From Pseudomonadota bacterium (GTDB lineage: Bacteria > Pseudomonadota > Gammaproteobacteria > Xanthomonadales > Rhodanobacteraceae): DNA of 64,000 bases. The stretch is from the NCBI GenBank assembly GCA_018240565.1, contig JAFEFO010000036.1:1-64000 (forward strand). The letters are read 5' to 3'. Positions 43,936 to 55,385 of this stretch are shown piece after piece (position 1 is the first letter of the stretch; the number at the start of each line of letters is the position of its first letter). A model generated the notes under the pieces. That model was not told where the DNA came from, did no database searches, and saw nothing but the letters and a program-made list of their open reading frames with translations. A program made the translations under genes and the position numbers.

Positions 43936-46900
43936 TCGGGTGATTTCGGCATTGCGTTGCGGAACCAGACGTCGGTTTGCGGGAACGCCATCTCAATGTT
44001 CTTCTCGCGGAACACTTCGGCGATGCGTGTGTAGAGCGCGTCGCGCGCGCGGTTGCGGTCGCCCAGGTCGGCGATGAACACGCGCAGGTCGAAATCGAAC
44101 GTGCACGCCGATATCTGCACGAACCAGCAGGTTGGCGCGGGCTCCTGCGCGACCAGCGTTTCGGCATTGGCGATATCGAGCAGCAATTGCCGGACTTCGC
44201 GCGGGTCACTCGAATAGGCCGCGCCGATGCGCAGCACCACGCGCGTGAGCGTGTTCGACAGCGACCAGTTGGTCAGGCGCTCGGTGATGAAACTCTTGTT
44301 CGGCACGATCACTTCCTTGTTGTCCCAATCCACGATCGTGGTGGCGCGGGTGCGGATGCGCGTGACGGTGCCTTCGACGTCGCCGATGGTGACCGTGTCG
44401 CCGATGCGGAACGGGCGCTCGAACAGCACCATCAGGCCGGAGACGAAATTGGCGAAGATTTCCTGCAGGCCAAAGCCCAGGCCCACGGAAAAACCGGCGG
44501 CCAGCCATTGCAGGTTGTTCCAGTGCAGGCCGAGCATGGCCAGGCCGGCGACGGTGCCGGCAAAGACGATCGCGTAGCGCGTCACGCTGGTGATGGCGAA
44601 GCGCGTCGGCGCATCCACGTGCAGGCGTCGCAACAGGCTCAGCTCGATGAGCCCGGGCAGGTTGCGCGTGGCGATCCAGGTCAGCACGAGCACGAGGACC
44701 GCCTCGAGCACGTCGCGCAGGCTCACGTTCAGCACCACGGTCTTGCCGCCGATGACGTCGCTGGAGGCCCACACATTGATGTTGCCGAGCACGGTCAACG
44801 CCGGCGCGACGTCGGACCAGATCCACAGCAATGCCGCGGCGCAAGCGACGACGACCAGCGCGCGCAACAGCCGGCGCGTCTGCGCGCTGACGCTGGCGAG
44901 GGTGACCTCTTCGGGCTGCACTTCGCGCGGCGCATCGCCGCCTTCCGTGGTCGATGCGCCCTCCGCGGCCTGGCGTTGTTCCATGCGCTGCAAGGCAAGC
45001 CGACGCTCGCCGAGCACGAGCCAGCGCGCCGCGAGATCGTAGGCGACGTTCGCCGCGAGCAGCGCGGCCAGAGTCTTGAGCACATGGATGACCAAGGCCA
45101 GGGCGGTGACGAAATAACCGCGCAGGACCAGCACGGCAAGCACGAGGAATCCGCCGCACAGCACCACGCGCGTGCACTGGCGCAGGCGCAGCGGCTCGGC
45201 GAGCACCGTGTAACGCGCGGTCCACAGGCGCATCGGTGCGAGCAGCCACCCGCTCAGCGCGGCCATCCCGACCAGCGCGGCAACGAGCAGGGCGCGCGCG
45301 TAGCCGTCGATCGCGATGGCATCGTTGCGTGCCATGGCCAGACCAACCAGGAATTGCGTGGGCAGGATGATCAGTGCCAGCCAGGCGGCCGCCGTGTGCA
45401 ACGCTGCGCGGCGCAGACGCGGCCAACGAAAGTGGAACTGCGCCAGCCCGTTTTCCCGGCACAGCGTGCGCACGAACGCGAGCGCGAAGGCGAAGGGTGC
45501 AAGCCACGCCAGGACCATGCCGATGTCGGCGGCGAAATTGTTGCCGCGCACGGCGCGGAAGGCAGCTGCGCCCAGCCACAAGGCCACCGGCCACGGCGCG
45601 GCCGCGAGCAGGCTCCACAGCAGCGCGGCGCCGGTGAGTCGGTAACGGTCGCTGCGGATGCGTCGCATGGGCGCGGCGATCGCGGCCAGTTGCGCCGGCG
45701 CGCGCCAGCGCAACGCGAACAACAGCACCAGCACGCCCAGTGCGGTCGCGGCAAGGATCGGCGCCGACGCCGCCTGGCGCGCGGCATCGCGCGCTACGCG
45801 TCCCCAGCGTTCCGGGGCGAAGAATCCGCTGGGGTCGCCGGCAAGTTCCGCCAGCCAGTCGGCATTGACCGGCGCGTGGCTGGGCGTCCACAGCAGGCGT
45901 GAGTCGAGCAAGGTGTCGAGCTTGGCCGTGGAATCAACGAGGCCGCGCAATTCCTGTTCCGCGTCGCCCTGCGCACTGGCCAGCTTCGTCTGCAATGCGC
46001 CGAGCTGGATCAGCACCTGCGCGCGAGTGGCGAGCAGCCGATACAGGCCTTCGCGCGCCGCCTTGGCGCGATCGGGCGGCACGCTGGCGGGCAGGCGCGC
46101 GAGCATCGCCGTGGCTGCGCCATCCAGATCGCCCAGATCGCCCAGTTGCTCGCGCACGTCGATCAGGCCGATGCGCGTTTGCGCGTAACTGGCCTGCAAA
46201 TCGGAAAGCTGGCGCCGCAGCCGGCCGAGCGGTTGCAACTTGCGTTTCTCGGCGAGCAGGATCAGGCCGACCGCTTCGTTGGTGCCGCCGATGCGCAGGC
46301 GGTCCTCGGTATTCTTCAAGGCTTGCGCAGTATCACTGACGGCGCGATCCCATGCCTGCTTGCGCGTGCGCAAGTCGCCGCTGTCGCGTACCGTGTCCGC
46401 CAGGCGCGCGACCAGGGCGATGTTGGCATCGGCGGCTTCGATCAGGGTGCGTGCGCGCGGATCGATCTCCGTGCGTTCGTCCTGCACGCGCGCCTGCAAT
46501 GCCCGCACCTGCGCGCCGGTGCGATCGAGCAGCAGGTTTTCAAGCGTGCCGGCGCGCTGCCCGGCCTGCAGCGCGGCGCGTTGGCGTTCACGCAATTGCG
46601 CCGACAGCAGGCGCATGCGCGGTTCGTAACTGCGGTTCTCCAGGTTGAGCACGGCGATCCGTGCCTGCGCCAGGCGTTGCGCGGCTTGCGCGCCGAGCTG
46701 TTGCGCCTGCGCCAGCGCCGCTGGCGAGGCCTTGCTGGCGGCGCCGAGCGCGGACTGGCTGGCATCCAGTGCGGCATGCGCGGCGGCGAGGTCGGTGCGC
46801 AGTTGCGCCGGCCGCGTGGTTTGCCGCGCAAGCTCCGATTCGAGTGCGCTCACGGCCGCGCGTGCATCGGTGGCTGCGTCGCGTTCGCGTGCGAGCAGGG

Positions 46901-47339
46901 ATTCGATCTGCTCCACGGTCGGGCGTTCGGGCAGGCTCGCCCGCCATTTGGCCATGGCCTCGCTGGCGTCCGCACCGAGTGCCTGTTCGATCTTCTGTGC
47001 CTGCGCATCGGCGCCGCTGGCCACGGCTTCCAGCGCTTGCCACTGCTGCACGGTGGCATCGGCCTGGGCGTCGTCGGCCTGTGCCTGCTGCAGCAGGTCA
47101 TCGGCCTGTTTGCGCGTGTCCGCAGGCAGACCCGGTTGCGCGGGCAGCGCGCGCAGCGCGGCGGCAATGGCTGCCGCCGGTGACGGCGCGAGGTCGGGGA
47201 TCGTGGCGACCAGCGCGGGTTCCGCGGCCTTGGCCGCAGGCGCCGGCGCAGCGAAGGCTGGCGCCATCCCGGCGGGCGCGAGAGTCGCCACAGCCATTGC
47301 CACGGCGCTCCAGAAGCGTGCTGATCGCTGATTATTCAA
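43887..47339 (-). CDS. mscK: MscK/KefA-type mechanosensitive channel
   Basis: A 1150-residue channel: signal peptide (ends near AFAAP), a long helical, Ala/Gln-rich periplasmic region with coiled-coil character (about 50-480), about ten membrane helices, and the MscS core (about 960-1130) with SVGLGFGLQEIFANFVSGLMV, FERPFRIGD and VIVPNKSFIT (in parts). It opens on hypo-osmotic shock. Length fits MscK. It diverges from rpmE2. Confidence 0.9.
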   Translation of the reverse strand: MNNQRSARFWSAVAMAVATLAPAGMAPAFAAPAPAAKAAEPALVATIPDLAPSPAAAIAAALRALPAQPGLPADTRKQADDLLQQAQADDAQADATVQQWQALEAVASGADAQAQKIEQALGADASEAMAKWRASLPERPTVEQIESLLARERDAATDARAAVSALESELARQTTRPAQLRTDLAAAHAALDASQSALGAASKASPAALAQAQQLGAQAAQRLAQARIAVLNLENRSYEPRMRLLSAQLRERQRAALQAGQRAGTLENLLLDRTGAQVRALQARVQDERTEIDPRARTLIEAADANIALVARLADTVRDSGDLRTRKQAWDRAVSDTAQALKNTEDRLRIGGTNEAVGLILLAEKRKLQPLGRLRRQLSDLQASYAQTRIGLIDVREQLGDLGDLDGAATAMLARLPASVPPDRAKAAREGLYRLLATRAQVLIQLGALQTKLASAQGDAEQELRGLVDSTAKLDTLLDSRLLWTPSHAPVNADWLAELAGDPSGFFAPERWGRVARDAARQAASAPILAATALGVLVLLFALRWRAPAQLAAIAAPMRRIRSDRYRLTGAALLWSLLAAAPWPVALWLGAAAFRAVRGNNFAADIGMVLAWLAPFAFALAFVRTLCRENGLAQFHFRWPRLRRAALHTAAAWLALIILPTQFLVGLAMARNDAIAIDGYARALLVAALVGMAALSGWLLAPMRLWTARYTVLAEPLRLRQCTRVVLCGGFLVLAVLVLRGYFVTALALVIHVLKTLAALLAANVAYDLAARWLVLGERRLALQRMEQRQAAEGASTTEGGDAPREVQPEEVTLASVSAQTRRLLRALVVVACAAALLWIWSDVAPALTVLGNINVWASSDVIGGKTVVLNVSLRDVLEAVLVLVLTWIATRNLPGLIELSLLRRLHVDAPTRFAITSVTRYAIVFAGTVAGLAMLGLHWNNLQWLAAGFSVGLGFGLQEIFANFVSGLMVLFERPFRIGDTVTIGDVEGTVTRIRTRATTIVDWDNKEVIVPNKSFITERLTNWSLSNTLTRVVLRIGAAYSSDPREVRQLLLDIANAETLVAQEPAPTCWFVQISACTFDFDLRVFIADLGDRNRARDALYTRIAEVFREKNIEMAFPQTDVWFRNAMPKSPDQPAPSADAQSASKRA

Positions 47340-47358
47340 GGCAAATCACGGATTGGTC

Positions 47359-47388
47359 TTGCGCGAAGTAGGCCGAAAACGATACCAT
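47359..47388 (+). promoter_or_regulatory. Candidate rpmE2 promoter
   Basis: TTGCGC (47359-47364), an 18-base spacer and TACCAT (47383-47388), 36 bases before the rpmE2 ATG. Confidence 0.45.
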
Positions 47389-47423
47389 AGTCGTCTTTTC
47401 GCACGTTTTTGTGGAGTTGCAAC

Positions 47424-47669
47424 ATGAAAGCCGACGTCCATCCGAAATACGAGCCCGTCATCTTCCAGGACGTCTCGTCCGATTTCGCCTTCCTGACCCG
47501 GTCGACGATGACCGCCAAGGACAAGATGAAGTGGGAAGACGGCAAGGAATATCCGGTCATCAAGGTGGAAATTTCCAGCAAGTCGCACCCGTTCTACACC
47601 GGTAAGCACAAGATCCTCGATTCCGGCGGTCGCGTGGACAAGTTCCGCAAGCGCTACGGCGCCAAATAA
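47424..47669 (+). CDS. rpmE2: Ribosomal protein L31 type B (zinc-free)
   Basis: An 81-residue L31[17 protein letters not shown] opening and [21 protein letters not shown] near the middle. No Cys residues are present, so it is the zinc-independent paralogue (YkgM type). ATG 47424 is the family start; an in-frame ATG at 47409 is only five codons upstream. Confidence 0.95.
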   Translation: MKADVHPKYEPVIFQDVSSDFAFLTRSTMTAKDKMKWEDGKEYPVIKVEISSKSHPFYTGKHKILDSGGRVDKFRKRYGAK

Positions 47670-47797
47670 TTCACTGCATCGCGCCGGCTGTTCGCCGGCC
47701 GGCGGCGGCGGTGCCCCGCGTGGGGGCGCGCCTGCATGGATCTGGCCGCGAAGAACGTGGCCGATATTCCCGGAAATTCCGACGAAGGAGCCCGCCC

Positions 47798-49090
47798 GTG
47801 TCCGACAACACCGTCCTGTTGACCGATAGCGCGTCGAACAAATCCACCACGCTGCCCCTGGTTGCAGGCAGCCTCGGCGAGCCTGCCGTCGACATCGGCA
47901 AGTTGCACAAGGACCTGGGCTACTTCACGTTCGATCCGGGTTTCGTCTCGACCGCGAGCACGCGCAGCGCGATCACCTTCATCGACGGCGACAAGGGCAT
48001 CCTGCTGTATCGCGGTTATCCGATCGAACAGCTCGCCAAGCAATCGAATTTCCTCGAAGTCGCGTACCTGCTGATCAATGGCGAGTTGCCTTCGCCGGCG
48101 CAGTTTGGCGCGTTCGAGGACGAAGTCACGCACCACACGATGATGCAGGAGTCGCTGAAGAACTTCCTGCATGGATTCCATTACGACGCGCATCCGATGG
48201 CGATGTTGTGCGGCGCGGTGGCTTCGCTGTCGGCGTTCTATCACGACACGCTGGATATTTCCGATCCGGAACAGCGCCGCCTGGCGGCGATCCGCCTGAT
48301 CGCCAAGGTGCCGACGATCGCCGCGGCCGCCTACCGCTATTCGATCGATTGGCCGATCCGTTATCCGCGCAACAATCTCGAATACTGCACGCGCTTCCTG
48401 CACATGATGTTCGAGGTGCCCAGCGAACCGCTGCAACTCAATCCCGTGGTTGCCAAGGCGCTGGACCTGCTGTTCATCCTGCACGCCGACCACGAGCAGA
48501 ACGCATCGACCTCGACCGTGCGCCTGGTCGGTTCGACCGGCGCCAATCCGTACGCCTGCGTCGCCGCCGGCATTGCCGCGCTGTGGGGACCGGCGCACGG
48601 CGGCGCCAACGAAGCGGTATTGAAGATGCTCGCCGAGATCGGCGATGCCAGGAACGTCGGGTCGGCGGTCGCCAAGGCCAAGGACAAGAATTCCGGTTTC
48701 CGCCTGATGGGTTTCGGCCATCGCGTGTACAAGAATTTCGATCCGCGCGCGACCATCATCCGCGAAACCTGCCACGACGTGCTCAAGGCGCTTGGCGTGA
48801 GCGATCCGCTGCTCGATGTCGCCCTGGAACTGGAGCAGGTCGCGCTCAAGGATCCGTATTTCATCGAGCGCAAGTTGTATCCGAACGTCGACTTCTACTC
48901 CGGCATCATCTACAAGGCGTTGAAGATTCCGACCGAGATGTTCACCGTGATGTTCGCGATCGCGCGCACCGCCGGCTGGGTCGCGCACTGGCTCGAGCAG
49001 CATCTGGACAAGGACACCAAGATCGGGCGACCGCGCCAGATCTACACCGGTGCGACGACGCGCGACTACGCGCCAATCACGAAGCGCTGA
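47798..49090 (+). CDS. gltA: Citrate synthase
   Basis: Type II hexameric citrate synthase, 430 residues, that joins acetyl-CoA and oxaloacetate. [13 protein letters not shown], the active-site His in [17 protein letters not shown] and [11 protein letters not shown], and Asp in the C-terminal NVDFYSG are present. The start is GTG 47798, with GAAGGAG seven bases before it; the longer frame to 47711 lacks family sequence. Its 3' end overlaps a convergent gene by 14 bases. Confidence 0.97.
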   Translation: MSDNTVLLTDSASNKSTTLPLVAGSLGEPAVDIGKLHKDLGYFTFDPGFVSTASTRSAITFIDGDKGILLYRGYPIEQLAKQSNFLEVAYLLINGELPSPAQFGAFEDEVTHHTMMQESLKNFLHGFHYDAHPMAMLCGAVASLSAFYHDTLDISDPEQRRLAAIRLIAKVPTIAAAAYRYSIDWPIRYPRNNLEYCTRFLHMMFEVPSEPLQLNPVVAKALDLLFILHADHEQNASTSTVRLVGSTGANPYACVAAGIAALWGPAHGGANEAVLKMLAEIGDARNVGSAVAKAKDKNSGFRLMGFGHRVYKNFDPRATIIRETCHDVLKALGVSDPLLDVALELEQVALKDPYFIERKLYPNVDFYSGIIYKALKIPTEMFTVMFAIARTAGWVAHWLEQHLDKDTKIGRPRQIYTGATTRDYAPITKR

Positions 49091-49676
49091 GCAGCGCCTG
49101 CACCTGCGCCAGACTTGCCCGTGGCATGGGCCGCTCGCCGCTGCGATCCATCGGCGCCTGGCGGATGGCGTCCAGTGGCATCAGGGTCAGGTCGAAATCC
49201 ACGCCCGACTGCACGATCCGGATAACCGGAAATTCCATCGTATGTGTGGGATTCACGCGTAAACGGCGGCTATCTTCGTCGAAATCCATGCCATCTTCGG
49301 TAAGCGAATGCATGACGGATTCTGGCGAATCGCAGTACAGGTGCAATGCCACCGCGGAATGCGCATCAGCGGTGCCGTCGAGCACCGCTCCGACCAGGCG
49401 CGGTTGGAAACGCGCGAAGTAGCGCATCGCTTCACCTGCCGCCTGCCGCAGTTCACGCAGGTGCCGGGGTTGGTCCGCGCCATGGAAGAGGCGCTGGTGT
49501 TCGCGCAGGGCGTCCTCGATTTCGTCGTTCTTGGGCAGGCCGGTGTCGTCGCCAATGCCCAGGCGCTGGGCTGCCTTGCGCTTGGCCGCGTGGTAATCGC
49601 GCAAGCCGTGCTCGCTGATCAGGCGCGCGGCTTCCAGCGCGACTCGCCGCCGCAATTGTTCGTTGCGCGAGGACAT
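49077..49676 (-). CDS. Conserved protein of unknown function
   Basis: A 199-residue protein with no signal peptide. The N-terminal part (about 1-75) is helical and basic ([32 protein letters not shown]); the C-terminal part is mixed beta and contains [23 protein letters not shown], a pattern loosely like a nucleotidyltransferase strand-loop but without clear catalytic residues. The ATG overlaps the PBP1A stop by one base (TGATG), so it is coupled to mrcA. I do not recognise a named family; a role with the cell wall is only suggested by position. Confidence 0.75.
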   Translation of the reverse strand: MSSRNEQLRRRVALEAARLISEHGLRDYHAAKRKAAQRLGIGDDTGLPKNDEIEDALREHQRLFHGADQPRHLRELRQAAGEAMRYFARFQPRLVGAVLDGTADAHSAVALHLYCDSPESVMHSLTEDGMDFDEDSRRLRVNPTHTMEFPVIRIVQSGVDFDLTLMPLDAIRQAPMDRSGERPMPRASLAQVQALLSAS

Positions 49677-52186
49677 CAGAAGATGCCGTAGGCGTCCTGC
49701 TGGACCTTCTTTTCTTCGTCGGTGGCGTTGTTCGGGCCGGCAGCCAGGCGTGCGACGTCTTCGACCTTGAACACTTCCAGCATGCTGTTCGGATCGCCGG
49801 CCGGCGCGAGCTGGCCGGTCGCCTTGTCGATGCGCGCGGTGGTGATGCCCGGCGGCATCTCGAAGGGTTTTTCCGGCACGCCTTTGAGCGCGGTGCGCAT
49901 GAAATCGATCCACATCGGCAGCGCGGCCTGCGCGCCGAACTCACCGACGCCATTGCTGCGACCGAGCGAGGAGAAATCGTCGAAGCCGACCCAGACGCTG
50001 GCCACGATGTCGTCGTTGAAGCCATTGAACCAGGCGTCGCGGTGGTCGTTGGTCGAGCCGGTTTTGCCGGCCAGGTCGTTGCGCTTGAGTTCCATCGCCT
50101 TGGCGCCGGTGCCCCGACGCACGACGTCGCGCAGGATCGAATCGAGCAGGTAGGCGGTGCGCGCGTCGAGCACGCGCGGCGCCAGCTTTGGCGCCGTCGG
50201 GTCGGCCGGCGTGGCAGGCGTTGGCGCGGCCGGTGCAGCCGCGAGCGCCGCCTTGACCGGCTGTGCATCGCCGGGGCTGGCGCTTGCCGCGGCCGTCGCG
50301 CGCGCATCCTCGAGCACGCGCTGTGGGCAATGCCGGCAGGCCAGCGCCGGCTGCGCCTTGAAGATCTCCTTGCCGTCGCGATCGACGATGCGGTCGATGA
50401 AATACGGATCGACCAAGAATCCGCCATTGGCGAACACCGCATAGCCGCGCGCCATCGCCAGTGGCGATACCGACGCGGTGCCCAGCGCGAACGACAGGTT
50501 GTCCGGCAATTGCTGCAGGCTGAAACCGAAGCGGGTGGCGAATTCGCGCGCGTAGCGCACGCCGATCGCGTCGAGCAACCGTACCGAGACGAGGTTCTTG
50601 GATTGCACCAGTGCCTCGCGCAGTCGCATCGGGCCTTCGAACTTGTCGTCGTCGTTCTTCGGTTCCCACAGGCCGTTCGGCTTGGAGGGATCGGCGAACA
50701 CGATCGGCGCATCGTTGATGATCGAGGCCGGCGTGAAGCCGTGTTCGAACGCGGCCGAGTAGAAGAACGGCTTGAATCCGGACCCCGGCTGGCGGCTGGC
50801 CTGCACGGCGCGATTGAACTTGCTGCGCGTGTAGGAAAAGCCGCCGACCTCGGCGAGGATCGCGCCATTGTCGGGGTCCAGCGCGATCAGCGCGCCCTGC
50901 ACCTTGGGAACCTGCGCCAGCTTCCACTTGCCGTCCGCCGTGCGCGCCAGGCGCACCACGTCGCCGGCCTTGAGCACGTCGTCGACGCGCTTGGGCGGCG
51001 CCCCGCGATGACTCTCGTCCTTGTAACGTTGCGCCCAACGCACCGCGGGCAGGTCCAGCGGAACGCTCTGGCCATCCTGCAGGTACACGTCGGCGGTTTT
51101 TTCCGCGCTGTCGACGACGATGCCCGGAATCAGTCCGAGCACGGGGCGGAATGCATCCAGGCACTTGTCCAGCTCGGGCGGCAGCGGGTGGACGCCAAGG
51201 TCGACGTGCGTTTCCGGTCCACGCCAGCCATGGCGTTCGTCATAGGCGATCAAATCATCGCGCATCGCCTGGTTGGCGGCGGTCTGGTCGCGCGAATCGA
51301 GCGTGGTGTAGACGCTGTAACCATCGGTCAAGGCGTCGTTGCCGAGGCGGTCGAGGGCGTCGAGCCGGACCTGTTCGGCGATGTACGGCGCATCGACCTC
51401 GATCGGCGGCTCGTGGGCGAAGGACTGGTCGGGCTCGGTGCTCGCCTGCTTGAACTGCGCGGCGGTGATGAAGCCGTTGTCGAGCATGCGCTGGAGCACA
51501 TAGTTGCGCCGCTCGGTGGCGCGCGCGCGGTTGCTCAGCGGATTGCTGCTCGAGGGAAATTTCGGCAACGACGCGAGCATGGCGCATTCGCCGAGCGTGA
51601 GCTGGTCCAGTGTCTTGCCGTAATAGAACTCGGCGGCGGCGGCCACGCCATAGGCGCGGTTGCCGAAGAAGATCTTGTTCAGATACAGCTGGAAGATCTC
51701 GTCCTTGGTCAGCTCATGCTCGATGCGGAAGGACAGGAAGATCTCCGTGGCCTTGCGCGTGAGGCTGACCTCGGAGCTCAAGAAAAATCCGCGCGCGACC
51801 TGCTGGGTGATCGTGCTGCCGCCGGGCACGTGCAGGCTGCGTTTGACGATCATGTAGCCGAGCGCGCGCAGGATGCCGGTGAAGTCGATGCCCGAGTGGC
51901 TGTAGAAGTTCGCGTCTTCGGCGGCGAGGAACGCCTGCTTCAGTTGCGGCGGCACGTTTTCGATCTTGACCGGTATGCGGCGCGTTTCGCCGATCGTCGC
52001 GACGAGTTTGGCATCGCGCGTGTAGACGCGCAGCGGAACCTGCAGGCGCACGTCGCGCAAGACATCGACGGAGGGCAGGCGCGGCTCGATCAGCCAGTAG
52101 GCAACTCCGATTCCGATGGCGCCGACGACGACGCCCAGCACGCACAAAATCAAGAACCAACGGAGCAAACGTCGAAATATTCTCAT
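49676..52186 (-). CDS. mrcA: Penicillin-binding protein 1A
   Basis: A class A PBP of 836 residues that polymerises and cross-links peptidoglycan. N-terminal membrane helix; glycosyltransferase with AAEDANFYSHSGIDFTGI (catalytic Glu) and YLNKIFFGNRAYGVAAAA; an OB-like insert; transpeptidase with SGFK (active Ser, in RQPGSGFKPF), SKN and KTGSTND. An Ala/Pro-rich insert (about 655-690) follows a CRHCPQ stretch. It lies next to pilMNOPQ on the other strand, the common arrangement in gammaproteobacteria. Confidence 0.96.
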   Translation of the reverse strand: MRIFRRLLRWFLILCVLGVVVGAIGIGVAYWLIEPRLPSVDVLRDVRLQVPLRVYTRDAKLVATIGETRRIPVKIENVPPQLKQAFLAAEDANFYSHSGIDFTGILRALGYMIVKRSLHVPGGSTITQQVARGFFLSSEVSLTRKATEIFLSFRIEHELTKDEIFQLYLNKIFFGNRAYGVAAAAEFYYGKTLDQLTLGECAMLASLPKFPSSSNPLSNRARATERRNYVLQRMLDNGFITAAQFKQASTEPDQSFAHEPPIEVDAPYIAEQVRLDALDRLGNDALTDGYSVYTTLDSRDQTAANQAMRDDLIAYDERHGWRGPETHVDLGVHPLPPELDKCLDAFRPVLGLIPGIVVDSAEKTADVYLQDGQSVPLDLPAVRWAQRYKDESHRGAPPKRVDDVLKAGDVVRLARTADGKWKLAQVPKVQGALIALDPDNGAILAEVGGFSYTRSKFNRAVQASRQPGSGFKPFFYSAAFEHGFTPASIINDAPIVFADPSKPNGLWEPKNDDDKFEGPMRLREALVQSKNLVSVRLLDAIGVRYAREFATRFGFSLQQLPDNLSFALGTASVSPLAMARGYAVFANGGFLVDPYFIDRIVDRDGKEIFKAQPALACRHCPQRVLEDARATAAASASPGDAQPVKAALAAAPAAPTPATPADPTAPKLAPRVLDARTAYLLDSILRDVVRRGTGAKAMELKRNDLAGKTGSTNDHRDAWFNGFNDDIVASVWVGFDDFSSLGRSNGVGEFGAQAALPMWIDFMRTALKGVPEKPFEMPPGITTARIDKATGQLAPAGDPNSMLEVFKVEDVARLAAGPNNATDEEKKVQQDAYGIF

Positions 52187-52361
52187 GCGTGATTGGAGTT
52201 GTGATCGCAGTCAAGGTTGTGAAGCGCTCTTCCGGGTGAAGATCGCCGTCCAAGTATAGGTGGACGGCGCCGACGCCGATAGGCAAAATCGGCGCAAACG
52301 CGGGCAAAATTGTGGCAATATCGTGCAATATCAATAGTTTGCAGGATTTTTCAAGAGACTG

Positions 52362-52390
52362 TTGATAATCCGTTAAAGTTCGTATTTAAT
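52362..52390 (+). promoter_or_regulatory. Sigma-70 promoter of pilM operon
   Basis: TTGATA (52362-52367), 17-base spacer, TTTAAT (52385-52390), 49 bases before the pilM start. The 253-base gap to mrcA is AT-richer than its neighbours and holds nothing else that I can identify. Confidence 0.6.
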
Positions 52391-52415
52391 GTGGATGCGC
52401 ATATATCGCTCGTAA

Positions 52416-53497
<1,082 letters not shown>

Positions 53498-53498
<1 letters not shown>

Positions 53499-54187
53499 TG
53501 GCCAAGATCAATCTATTGCCTTGGCGCGATGAACTGCGCGCGCAGCGCCAGCGCGAGTTCTACGTGATGCTCGCCGGCGCCGCCATCGCCGCCGTGTTCG
53601 CGGTATTCGTGTGGTGGTACTGGATGGGCATGCGCCTGGACAACCAGGATGCGCGCAACGCCTACCTCAAGGACCAGATCCACCAGCTCGACGGCAAGCT
53701 GACCGAAATCAAGCAGCTGGAATCGACCAAATCCAAGCTGCTCGCGCGCAAGGAAATCATCGAGAAGCTGCAGGCCAGCCGCTCGCAGATGGTGCATCTG
53801 TTCGACGAACTGGTGAAAACCATTCCCGATGGCGTGCGCCTGCTCGACCTCAAACAGAATGGCGACGCCCTTACACTCGACGGCGTTGCGCAATCCAATG
53901 CCAGCGTTGCCACCTACATGCGCAACCTGGATGCCTCGCCATGGTTGACCCATCCGGATCTGGTCAAGACCGAGGCGAAGAAGGACGACAAGCGCGAGCG
54001 CTTCGACTTCGGCTTGACGGTCAAGCTCACCAATCCCGACGAAAAAGCCAAGGAACAGGAAAAGGCGGCTGCCGCCGCGGCAGCCAATGGAATGGGCAAG
54101 CCCGCGTCCAGTCCGCCCGCCGCCGAACATGCCGCCACGGCCCCGCCGGCCACTCCCGCGGCTGGCCAGCAGGGAGGCAAGCCATGA
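53498..54187 (+). CDS. pilN: Type IV pilus assembly protein PilN
   Basis: A 229-residue single-pass inner-membrane protein. The N-terminal motif MAKINLLPWRDELRA binds PilM; a membrane helix lies at about 24-44, followed by a coiled coil and a ferredoxin-like periplasmic domain. The C-terminus has a long Ala/Pro tail. Overlaps pilO by four bases. Confidence 0.95.
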
Positions 54188-54825
54188 AGCTCTCGGATTT
54201 CCGCAATCTGGATTTCAACAACATCGGTGGCTGGGCCCAGGGCGTCAAGCTCACGTTCTGCACCTTGCTGTTCGGCCTGATCGTGCTTGCCGGCTGGTGG
54301 TTCCTGATCAGCGATCAGCAAGACGACTTGCAGCAGCGGCAGGGCCAGGAAACCAAGCTGAAAGCCGAGTTTTCCGACAAGCAGGCCAAGGTCGTCAATC
54401 TCGAGGCGCTCAAGCAGCAGCTCGACGAAATGCGCGACATGCTGCGCCAACTGCTGCGCCAGTTGCCAAGCAAGACGGAAATGCCCGAGTTGCTCGTGGA
54501 TATCTCGCAGACGGCGCTTTCCGCGGGCCTGCAGACGCAACTGTTCCAGCCAGGGCCCGAATCGATCAAGGAAGGCTTCTACGCCGAAAAGCCGATCCAG
54601 TTGCGCATGATGGGCACCTATCACCAGTTCGGCGCCTTCATCAGCGGCGTGGCGGCCTTGCCACGCGTGGTGATCCTGACCATGCACAACGTATCGCTCA
54701 AGCCCACCGCGGCGGGTCAGTTGTCGCTGGAAGGTACGGTTCGAACCTATCGCTACGTCGAAGAGGACGAAAGCGATGGTGCCGGTGCCGGGCCCAAGAA
54801 GCCGGCCAACAAGGGAGGAAAGTGA
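54184..54825 (+). CDS. pilO: Type IV pilus assembly protein PilO
   Basis: A 213-residue inner-membrane protein with a helix at about 22-44 (LTFCTLLFGLIVLAGWWFLI), a coiled coil (about 48-100) and a periplasmic PilO domain (IQLRMMGTYHQFGAFISGVAALPRVV in parts). It forms a heterodimer with PilN. Confidence 0.95.
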   Translation: MKLSDFRNLDFNNIGGWAQGVKLTFCTLLFGLIVLAGWWFLISDQQDDLQQRQGQETKLKAEFSDKQAKVVNLEALKQQLDEMRDMLRQLLRQLPSKTEMPELLVDISQTALSAGLQTQLFQPGPESIKEGFYAEKPIQLRMMGTYHQFGAFISGVAALPRVVILTMHNVSLKPTAAGQLSLEGTVRTYRYVEEDESDGAGAGPKKPANKGGK

Positions 54826-54827
54826 AC

Positions 54828-55361
54828 ATGCGCAACGTTCACGTCCCCAAACTGGCGCGCCTGCTGATGCTGGCCGCGGCGCTGGCCCTGCTGGCCGGCT
54901 GTACCGGCGGCATGAGCGACCTGCAGCAATGGGTCGCCCAGGAAAAAGCCAAGAAAGGGCCGCCGGTTCCACCGCTGCCCGTGCTCAAGACTTTCGAAAC
55001 GTTCGTGTACCAGGATCAGGACAAGCGCGATCCTTTCGGGCCGAGTCTCGAGGAACAGCGCGAAGCCCAGGCCGGCGCCAACGGGCCGATGCCCGACAAA
55101 CATCCCAAGGAACAGCTGGAAAACTATCCGCTGGACAGCCTGAAGATGGTCGGCACCATTGGCACGGCCGCGGCCATGGAAGGATTGATCAAGGATCCGG
55201 ATGGAGTGATCCATCGCGTGCATCGGAACAATTACATGGGCCAGAACAACGGCAAGATCACCGATATTGCCGAGGACCATATCGATCTCGTGGAGCTGAT
55301 CCCGAACGGGAGCGGCGGTTGGATGAAGCGCCAGGCGTCCATTGCGCTGGGCGAGAAATAG
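54828..55361 (+). CDS. pilP: Type IV pilus lipoprotein PilP
   Basis: A 177-residue lipoprotein that links PilNO to the PilQ secretin. The lipobox is LLAGC near residue 23; YQDQDKRDPFGPSL and LDSLKMVGTIG follow, both conserved in PilP. ATG 54828 is two bases after the pilO stop, with AGGA eight bases before it. Confidence 0.95.
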   Translation: MRNVHVPKLARLLMLAAALALLAGCTGGMSDLQQWVAQEKAKKGPPVPPLPVLKTFETFVYQDQDKRDPFGPSLEEQREAQAGANGPMPDKHPKEQLENYPLDSLKMVGTIGTAAAMEGLIKDPDGVIHRVHRNNYMGQNNGKITDIAEDHIDLVELIPNGSGGWMKRQASIALGEK

Positions 55362-55385
55362 ACGACCCATTGGGGGTAACTAGAG

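Noticed and set aside
47684..47701. Hairpin GCCGGC/GCCGGC after rpmE2 as a terminator
   Set aside because: No T-run follows, and G/C-rich inverted repeats are frequent by chance here.
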